A stretch of DNA of 9,678 bases from an uncultured bacterium (GTDB lineage Bacteria; CAIJMQ01). The translations under genes and the position numbers were made by a program. This document shows, piece after piece, positions 1 to 5,478 of the stretch; positions within the stretch are counted from its first letter, which is position 1; the number at the start of each line of letters is the position of its first letter. The notes below the pieces were generated by a model that saw only the letters and a program-made list of their open reading frames with translations, searched no databases and was not told the DNA's origin. Where the stretch lies: positions 1-9,678 of the forward strand of contig CAIJMQ010000057.1 of NCBI GenBank assembly GCA_903821905.1. Reading direction: 5' to 3'.

Positions 1-770
1 CACTAAAAGAGTTTTTTTTACAATTCTGGAATATTCTTGCAAACTCTGCATTTGGGCTGTCATTCGTTTTCATATTACTCTTTATTTTTCTCATTCCTAA
101 AAAAGATGTAAAAATAAAGTTTTTCCTCATTTACTCAATGTATTTCTGCTTAATCTGGTTTTTCTTTACAAACAGAGTCGACAGATTTTTAATACCCCTA
201 TACACCATACTATCTCTTATAGTTGCTTATACACTGTTCAATCTGCCTAAAAAATCAAGAATACTTGCAAGTAGCTTCCTAAGTATAATCATGGTTTTCA
301 ATTTATTAACTCTTATTGTAATTGCAGAAAATACCGATTTCTTGGGAACATTTAGCGGCATAAAAAGCAAAGAAGCATATTTGGAAGAAAAACTATATTA
401 TTATCCTGCTATAAAATATATAAATGAAGAACTGCCCACTACAAGCAAAACCCTTTTCATTGGGGATAATCAAACTTATTACTGTGAAAAACCTCTTTTA
501 TCAAACTCTCCTCTGGATAGAAGCATAATAGTAGATATAGTAAAAAATTCTAAAAATGGCGAAGAGGTAAAAAATAAGTTAAAAATTATGGGAATAACAC
601 ACATTTATTACAATAGTACAGAGGTAAAAAGAACACAAGAGACGTATTCTTCTTTTGACTGGACAAGCGAAGAAGAATATACTAAATTTTCTAATTTTAT
701 GGAAAAGTATACTAAAATATTATTTGAGAAAAACGGATGTTTTATATCGGAACTAATAGATGAAAAATAA
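1..770 (+). CDS. Membrane glycosyltransferase, GT39/ArnT-like, C-terminal part (5' end outside window)
   Basis: The frame is open from base 3 to the TAA at 768-770, giving 255 codons, so the ATG at 138 is probably internal and the true start lies upstream of the window. The visible part begins with strongly hydrophobic segments (about bases 45-105, 125-165, 185-235 and 265-325), read as the last transmembrane helices of a polytopic protein. The stretch TNRVDRFLIPLY resembles the motif near the end of the membrane region in dolichyl-phosphate-mannose-type (GT39/PMT-like) glycosyltransferases. A soluble tail of about 145 residues follows, with a pattern (FIGDNQTYY, then GITHIYYN) seen in the C-terminal domains of that family. 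Such enzymes move a sugar from a lipid carrier to an acceptor on the outer face of the inner membrane. The catalytic N-terminal loop is not in the window, so family assignment rests on the tail and topology only. The gene overlaps the next by 11 bases, which suggests cotranscription. Confidence 0.55.
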   Translation, partial: LKEFFLQFWNILANSAFGLSFVFILLFIFLIPKKDVKIKFFLIYSMYFCLIWFFFTNRVDRFLIPLYTILSLIVAYTLFNLPKKSRILASSFLSIIMVFNLLTLIVIAENTDFLGTFSGIKSKEAYLEEKLYYYPAIKYINEELPTTSKTLFIGDNQTYYCEKPLLSNSPLDRSIIVDIVKNSKNGEEVKNKLKIMGITHIYYNSTEVKRTQETYSSFDWTSEEEYTKFSNFMEKYTKILFEKNGCFISELIDEK

Positions 771-1818
771 AATCTTAATTTCTGGCAATGAAGCGTTGGC
801 AGAAGCAGCCATTCAGGCAGGATGCAAAGCATATTTCGGTTACCCCATAACTCCACAGAATGAAATACCGGAATATATGTCACGCAGAATGCCTGAAGAA
901 GGTAGAGTATTTATCCAAGCAGAAAGTGAACTTGCAGCAATAAATATGGTTCTTGGTGCATCCGCATCGGGTGTAAGAACTATGACAACTTCATCCTCCC
1001 CGGGAATATCGCTCATGCAAGAAGCTGTATCTTATATGGCCGGCGATGAGCTGCCATGCGTGATAGCAAATGTTGCACGCGGAGGGCCCGGGCTAGGTAA
1101 TATAGCAGGCGCTCAGGGTGACTACTTCCAATCCGTAAAAGGTGGCGGACACGGCGATTACAATCTTATAGTAATTGCTCCAGCATCCGTTCAGGAAATG
1201 GCAGACCTCACATTTACAGCATTTGATATGGCAGATAAATATAGGACACCCGTAATAATCCTTGCGGACGGCTATCTTGGTCAGATGATGGAAGCCGCAC
1301 AAATAGAAAAAAAGGCAATACAAAGCATAAAAAAAGATTGGGCTTTAACGGGAGCCAAAGGAAGAAAGCCCAATATAATAAACAGTATGTATCTTGCGGA
1401 TGATGCACTCGAAAAACACAATCAAAAACTGCAGGAAAAATTCCAAAAAATAAAAAAAGAACTTTGTCTTGTAGAAGAAATATCTACAACGGATGCCGAT
1501 ATAATATTTGTTGCTTATGGAACCTCCGCGCGTATCTGCAAGAGTGTTATTATAAATTTGAGAGCAAACAAAATAAAAGCCGGACTCATAAGGCCTATTA
1601 CTCTTTGGCCATTCCCCACAGAAACCATTAAACAAGCAGCACTACACGCCGGGTTTTTCCTTACCGTTGAAATGAGTGCGGGGCAAATGGTTGAAGATGT
1701 TCGGCTGTCGGTAGAAGGAAAAGCACCCGTCTATTTTTACGGAAGAATGGGTGGCGGTGTTCCCGAAGAAGAAAAAATAATCGAACTTGTTGAAAAACTA
1801 CATAGAGAATCAAAATGA
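760..1818 (+). CDS. vorB: 2-oxoacid:ferredoxin oxidoreductase, alpha subunit (VorB/KorA-like)
   Basis: The 352-residue product matches the usual length of the alpha subunit of bacterial 3-methyl-2-oxobutanoate (2-oxoisovalerate) or 2-oxoglutarate ferredoxin oxidoreductases. These cytoplasmic enzymes convert a 2-oxoacid plus CoA to acyl-CoA and CO2 and reduce ferredoxin. The pyrimidine-binding domain covers about residues 5-190 and contains GYPITPQNE at 27-35, RGGPGLG at 107-113 and GGGHGDY at 128-134. The transketolase C-terminal-like domain covers about 245-345, including IRPITLWPFP. The overall pattern is closest, from memory, to proteins annotated VorB, but substrate cannot be read from sequence and KorA is the alternative. 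The ATG at 760 lies inside the end of the upstream gene, with only a weak GGA element nine bases before it. The stop overlaps the next start as ATGA (1815-1818), a sign of translational coupling. Confidence 0.9.
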   Translation: MKNKILISGNEALAEAAIQAGCKAYFGYPITPQNEIPEYMSRRMPEEGRVFIQAESELAAINMVLGASASGVRTMTTSSSPGISLMQEAVSYMAGDELPCVIANVARGGPGLGNIAGAQGDYFQSVKGGGHGDYNLIVIAPASVQEMADLTFTAFDMADKYRTPVIILADGYLGQMMEAAQIEKKAIQSIKKDWALTGAKGRKPNIINSMYLADDALEKHNQKLQEKFQKIKKELCLVEEISTTDADIIFVAYGTSARICKSVIINLRANKIKAGLIRPITLWPFPTETIKQAALHAGFFLTVEMSAGQMVEDVRLSVEGKAPVYFYGRMGGGVPEEEKIIELVEKLHRESK

Positions 1819-2555
1819 AAAATAAATTTGGACTGCCGGAATCAATGAAAGATACCGTTACTTTCTATTGCCCCGGATGCGGGCACGGCATTATCCACAG
1901 AATTGTTGCCGAAGTAATCGACGAACTTAATATAAGAGAAATAACAATCGGCATTGCACCAGTAGGATGTGCGGTCCTTGCATACAATTATCTGAATATA
2001 GATATGGCTGAAGCACCTCACGGAAGAACCCCAGCAGTTGCCACCGGTATAAAGCGAGTCCAGCCTGACAAAATAGTTTTTACTTATCAGGGAGATGGGG
2101 ACTTAGCTGCGATAGGTACCGGAGAAATCATCCATACCGCAAGCAGAGGTGAGAATATAACCACGATATTCGTAAACAACGCGGTGTACGGTATGACAAG
2201 CGGGCAAATGGCTCCTACAACTCTACTTAAACAAAAAACTACAACAACCCCGTTAGGTCGGGAAGCAAAAACTGCAGGTTTCCCGTTAAGAGTACCCGAG
2301 ATGCTGAAATCTCTAGAAGGCACAGTTTATCTGGCAAGAGAAACCGTGATTGCTCCCAAAAACATAATGACGTTGAAGAAATATATAAGAAAAGCTTTTG
2401 ATGTTCAGATTAAAGGACTTGGTTTTTCTTTAGTGGAAGTCCTTTCTCCGTGTCCTGTAAATTTGAGATTAGATCCTATAAAAGCTTACAAATGGGTTGA
2501 AGAAAACATGGTCCCGTATTATCCGTTGGGAGAAATCAAAAATAATATCTTATGA
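1815..2555 (+). CDS. vorA: 2-oxoacid:ferredoxin oxidoreductase, beta subunit (TPP-binding, VorA/KorB-like)
   Basis: This 246-residue protein is the thiamine-diphosphate subunit that holds the active site with the alpha subunit. It shows CPGCGHG at 19-25. The TPP/Mg motif begins with GDGD at 93-96 and ends with the NN pair at 121-122, followed by YGMTSGQMAPTT, a stretch typical of this family. The protein has exactly four cysteines (19, 22, 52 and 213), and they fall where the proximal [4Fe-4S] cluster ligands of KOR/PFOR beta subunits lie (CPGCG, PVGC, SPCP). That supports an intact redox subunit. The gene overlaps both neighbours by four bases in the ATGA arrangement. VOR versus KGOR specificity is not decidable here. 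Confidence 0.92.
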   Translation: MKNKFGLPESMKDTVTFYCPGCGHGIIHRIVAEVIDELNIREITIGIAPVGCAVLAYNYLNIDMAEAPHGRTPAVATGIKRVQPDKIVFTYQGDGDLAAIGTGEIIHTASRGENITTIFVNNAVYGMTSGQMAPTTLLKQKTTTTPLGREAKTAGFPLRVPEMLKSLEGTVYLARETVIAPKNIMTLKKYIRKAFDVQIKGLGFSLVEVLSPCPVNLRLDPIKAYKWVEENMVPYYPLGEIKNNIL

Positions 2556-3094
2556 AAGAGCAAATAATCTGTGCGGGTTCCGGCGGTCAGGGTATAGTAA
2601 CAATGGGAAAACTTTTAGCATGGGCAGTCCTGAAAGACAATAAATTTGTTACGTATATACCGTCTTACGGAGCGGAACAGCGCGGCGGAACTGCAAACTG
2701 TTCCGTAATTATTTCTGATATCGAAATCGCTTCCCCATTGATAGAAACTCCAAGCAGCCTTATCATTATGAACTCAGCATCACTTGATAAATTTGAGAAT
2801 AGATTACAAAAAGGCGGGCTTCTCGTAATCAATTCATCACTTGTCGACAAAAAATCTGAAAGAAAAAACGTACAAGCAGTTTATATCCCTGCTACCGAAA
2901 TTGCCGAAGAAATAGGGCAAATAAGAACAGCTAACATGGTAGCCTTAGGCGCATATATAGGAAAAAGTAAAATTATTCCTATCGATAAATTGGAAGAATC
3001 TCTATCCAATATTTTCTCAAAAGCAAAAAAAGAACTTCTGGAGATAAATATTAAAGCTCTAAGAAAAGGTGAAGAAATTGGGAAAAGAAGTTAA
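2552..3094 (+). CDS. 2-oxoacid:ferredoxin oxidoreductase, gamma subunit (VorC/KorC-like)
   Basis: The 180-residue product has the length and motifs of the gamma domain of pyruvate/2-oxoacid:ferredoxin oxidoreductases. The N-terminal GSGGQGIVTMGKLLA (from residue 9) is the glycine-rich start of the domain. YGAEQRGGTANCSV (residues 39-52) is the other hallmark, close to the CoA and interface region in solved relatives. It completes an alpha-beta-gamma set with the two upstream genes. A separate ferredoxin-like delta gene, often found beside such sets, is absent from this window. The ATG at 2552 overlaps the upstream stop as ATGA. The 3' end runs into the heptose kinase gene, whose start lies inside it. 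I leave the symbol empty because letter names for this subunit differ between VOR and KOR nomenclature. Confidence 0.9.
   Translation: MKEQIICAGSGGQGIVTMGKLLAWAVLKDNKFVTYIPSYGAEQRGGTANCSVIISDIEIASPLIETPSSLIIMNSASLDKFENRLQKGGLLVINSSLVDKKSERKNVQAVYIPATEIAEEIGQIRTANMVALGAYIGKSKIIPIDKLEESLSNIFSKAKKELLEINIKALRKGEEIGKRS
3067..3080 (+). promoter_or_regulatory. Ribosome binding site favouring a TTG start for the heptose kinase
   Basis: The sequence AGGTGA at 3067-3072 lies five bases before TTG at 3078-3080, which is good Shine-Dalgarno spacing. The GTG at 3069-3071 sits inside that same AGGTGA and has only a purine-rich AAGAAAAG directly against it, which is poorly spaced. I therefore think TTG at 3078 may be the real start, shortening the protein by three residues. 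Either start leaves about 18-20 residues before the first conserved motif. Confidence 0.4.
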
Positions 3095-4067
3095 TTATAA
3101 AAAACTATTAGACATAATAAGGAATTTTAAAAAAGGCAGAGTATTAGTAATCGGCGACCTGATGCTTGATGAATTCCTTTGGGGAAATGTGGAAAGAATC
3201 TCCCCGGAAGCACCAGTTCCTGTAGTAAAAATTAAGAATGGTGACAGAAAACTATCTTTAGGTGGAGCTGCAAATGTAGCATACAACATAAAAACACTGG
3301 GCGGAAAGGCTTTCCTTACAGGAGTAATAGGAGATGATGCCCAAGGTAAAGATTTTTTAAAACTGATGCAGGAATTTGGGCTTGACTGTAGAGGCATAAT
3401 CGTCGAAAAAAATAGGCCGACAACACATAAGCTAAGAGCCATCGCTCATTCACAACAAGTAGTAAGATTAGACAGAGAAACCGAAGAAGAGATTTCACAT
3501 TCCTCAAGCAATAAGATAAAAGATTATATACGACAACATATTCATAACGTAGATTGTGTTGTCATATCAGATTATGCAAAGGGGCTATTAAATAAAAAAC
3601 TATTAAGCGAACTTTTACGAATTTTCAAAGCTTCAAAAATTAAAGTACTTGTTGACCCAACACTTAAAAACATAGAATATTATGTTGGAGCTACTTTAAT
3701 AAAACCCAACCTCAAAGAAGCCCGCCAAATTCTGGCAAAAGCTAACGATATACATAAAAATAAAATAGTCTATGAACTCCGAGAAAGGTTGAAATGTAAA
3801 AATATCCTTCTTACCTGTGGTGAGCAGGGAATGATATTACTGGAAGAAAAAATCATTACAGATATACCTTCGCTGGTAAAAGAAATTCACGATGTAACAG
3901 GTGCGGGTGATACCGTAATTGGAACAGTGGCTCTGGCACTTTCTGTAGGTGCTTCCATGAATGAAGCTGCTATTCTTTCCAATTTTACTGCTGGCATAGT
4001 AGTAGGAAAACTCGGCACTTCAGGAGTAACTCAGGAAGAACTTTTAAAAGCAATAAGTCAAAAGTAA
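3069..4067 (+). CDS. rfaE1: D-glycero-beta-D-manno-heptose-7-phosphate kinase (PfkB/ribokinase family)
   Basis: This kinase phosphorylates heptose 7-phosphate at C1, a step toward ADP-heptose for the lipopolysaccharide inner core. GRVLVIGDLMLDEFLWG (from residue 23) and RISPEAPVPVV (43-53) are the recognisable RfaE/HldE kinase-domain motifs. GGAANVA (65-71) is the first PfkB substrate-side signature, VDPTLKN (195-201) and KPNLKEA (212-218) follow, and DVTGAGD (275-281) is the second PfkB signature with D281 as the likely catalytic base. At 332 residues it is the kinase domain alone. The cytidylyltransferase-like half of bifunctional HldE is missing, so the adenylyltransferase should be a separate gene elsewhere. 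Two starts are possible: GTG at 3069 (used for numbering here) or TTG at 3078. The gene overlaps the gamma-subunit gene by 26 or 17 bases. Confidence 0.9.
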   Translation: MKKLGKEVNYKKLLDIIRNFKKGRVLVIGDLMLDEFLWGNVERISPEAPVPVVKIKNGDRKLSLGGAANVAYNIKTLGGKAFLTGVIGDDAQGKDFLKLMQEFGLDCRGIIVEKNRPTTHKLRAIAHSQQVVRLDRETEEEISHSSSNKIKDYIRQHIHNVDCVVISDYAKGLLNKKLLSELLRIFKASKIKVLVDPTLKNIEYYVGATLIKPNLKEARQILAKANDIHKNKIVYELRERLKCKNILLTCGEQGMILLEEKIITDIPSLVKEIHDVTGAGDTVIGTVALALSVGASMNEAAILSNFTAGIVVGKLGTSGVTQEELLKAISQK

Positions 4068-4149
4068 AAATGCAAAAGGTAAAATTACAAATCAAAATTC
4101 AAAAATTGCAACTTTTGCCAAGTGTACTTTTCAATAAGGTGGATTAAAT
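4068..4149 (+). repeat. AT-rich spacer with short inverted repeats
   Basis: This 82-base spacer is the longest gap in the plus-strand gene run. It repeats variants of a CAAAAT/TAAAATT word with very little G or C. GCAAAAG at 4072-4078 is matched by its reverse complement CTTTTGC at 4112-4118, and AAAAATTGCAACTTTT at 4101-4116 is a nearly perfect palindrome with one mismatched pair. Similar low-complexity strings are found between genes in several uncultured bacterial genomes as dispersed repeats, as far as I recall. It could be a remnant of such a repeat or a weak transcription stop. There is no GC-rich stem with a U-run, so I do not call a classical intrinsic terminator. AAGGTGG at 4136-4142 is the ribosome binding site for the next gene. 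Confidence 0.4.
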
Positions 4150-4698
4150 ATGTCTTCAGATAAAATTTCAGAAGTTGCTGAGATATTGTATGCAATAGCC
4201 CATTCTGGAATTACGGATACTATTGATTTTATTGACAAGACTTGCAAGGAAATTTTCGAGAAACATAAAGGATTTGATAAAGAAACACGAAATAAAATTG
4301 GTTTTGAGTTTATTGCGATATTTCTTCATATTACATCACGGATGTCAATTGGTATCCTTGGCGAAGACAAAGGATGGGATTTAATAAAGAAACGGCAACA
4401 GATTTTCGCAGACCACATGATGCATTCGATAGATAACAACTTGAACAATGAAAGAAAAGAATTAGAGTTATCTCTGAAACTAATACTTAAAGAGAGACAT
4501 CTCGAGTATGCGAAATATAAAGCTTTCCCCAAAACAGATGAAAGTCTGAAAGACACTCTCTTCTTTGAATTTGGGAAACATATATGTGAAGCTACGGGTT
4601 GTCCTATGGACATTAGACTGGTAATAGCAGCATGCTCAGGAGCTTTTGCATTTACAAAAGGAGTTAAATGGAATAAAATTCTTAGAGAGGTTGTTTGA
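4150..4698 (+). CDS. Uncharacterised helical protein, 182 residues
   Basis: I do not recognise this protein. The ATG at 4150 is preceded by AAGGTGG seven bases upstream, and codon use resembles the neighbours, so it is very likely a real gene. The sequence reads as mostly alpha-helical and soluble: no signal peptide and no clear membrane segment, although the C-terminal region around MDIRLVIAACSGAFAF is moderately hydrophobic. The middle has FEFIAIFLHITSRMSIGILGE followed by a charged helix, faintly like helical regions of other unnamed bacterial proteins, but I cannot name a family. Four cysteines are present: one near residue 33 and three close to the C-terminus (CEATGC and AAC). No obvious catalytic motif is visible. 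It ends 21 bases before the metallophosphoesterase and is probably cotranscribed with it, which is the only functional hint. Confidence 0.75.
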   Translation: MSSDKISEVAEILYAIAHSGITDTIDFIDKTCKEIFEKHKGFDKETRNKIGFEFIAIFLHITSRMSIGILGEDKGWDLIKKRQQIFADHMMHSIDNNLNNERKELELSLKLILKERHLEYAKYKAFPKTDESLKDTLFFEFGKHICEATGCPMDIRLVIAACSGAFAFTKGVKWNKILREVV

Positions 4699-4719
4699 GT
4701 GATTTATTAGGAGTATCCC

Positions 4720-5454
4720 ATGAAATATGCCATCATATCCGATATACACAGCAACCTTGAAGCATTCTATAAAGTAATAGAGGCAGTCAAAGAGGAAAAA
4801 GTCAATAAATATCTCTTCGTAGGAGATATCGTGGGATATGGGGCTAATCCTTCAGAATGTATCGCAGAATTAAAAAAATTGGATTGTATAGCAGTTGCCG
4901 GAAATCATGATTGGGGAACAGTTGAATTAACCTCAATAGAAAACTTCAATTCATATGCTCAGGAAGCCATAAAGTGGACCATAGAGAAACTACATAAAAA
5001 AGACAAGGAGTTTCTTAAGTCATTAACTTTAGTCCAAAAAATAGATGATATCACTTTGGTACATTCTACTCTTGAACAACCCGAAAAATGGGAATATATT
5101 CGCTCAACTTTTCAAGCTCACAAAAGTATAGACCTTCAGGAAACTACCATCGTATTTGCAGGACATTCTCACGTACCGATTACTTTTTGGGAAACGGCAG
5201 GAATTAAAGGACCAACAAGATTCACCAAGGAAGAAACAATCAAGATACAAGATGGCTACAAGTATTTTATAAATGTCGGCAGTGTAGGACAACCCAGAGA
5301 CGGCAATCCTAAGTCCTCCTATGCTATATATGATAAGGAAAACAAGGTTGTCGAAATAAAAAGGGTAGAATACGACATTAAAAAAACACAGGAAAAGATT
5401 TTTGATGCCGGACTTCCCAGAAGTCTTGGAGAAAGATTGGAATTGGGGGAATAA
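4720..5454 (+). CDS. Calcineurin-like metallophosphoesterase
   Basis: The 244-residue product carries the full set of motifs of the small bacterial and archaeal calcineurin-like phosphoesterases. These are D8-x-H10 (SDIHSN), G35-D36 followed by VGYGANP, G61-N62-H63-D64, H115 in LVHST, and GHSH at 148-151. The residues should bind two divalent metals such as Mn or Fe. The VGDIVGYG plus AGNHD combination and the length place it with YfcE/MJ0936-like phosphodiesterases and relatives annotated as diadenosine tetraphosphatase-like, but the physiological substrate cannot be inferred. There is no signal peptide, so it is cytoplasmic. AGGAG at 4709-4713 lies six bases before the ATG. It is flanked at 21 and 24 bases by the uncharacterised gene and the glycoside hydrolase gene. 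Confidence 0.88.
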   Translation: MKYAIISDIHSNLEAFYKVIEAVKEEKVNKYLFVGDIVGYGANPSECIAELKKLDCIAVAGNHDWGTVELTSIENFNSYAQEAIKWTIEKLHKKDKEFLKSLTLVQKIDDITLVHSTLEQPEKWEYIRSTFQAHKSIDLQETTIVFAGHSHVPITFWETAGIKGPTRFTKEETIKIQDGYKYFINVGSVGQPRDGNPKSSYAIYDKENKVVEIKRVEYDIKKTQEKIFDAGLPRSLGERLELGE

Positions 5455-5478
5455 AACAGAAAAATAACCGGAGACAAG

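Noticed and set aside
608-883. Antisense open frame of 91 codons across the glycosyltransferase/VorB junction
   Set aside because: It lies opposite two well-supported genes, has no recognisable domain, and its residue mix is typical of an antisense shadow.
3095-3442. Antisense open frame of 115 codons inside the heptose kinase gene
   Set aside because: The plus-strand frame carries all PfkB/RfaE motifs here, and the antisense product resembles nothing.
4101-4118. Intrinsic terminator after the heptose kinase gene
   Set aside because: The stem is almost all A-T with a mismatch and no following T-run of useful length, so the pairing is too weak to call.
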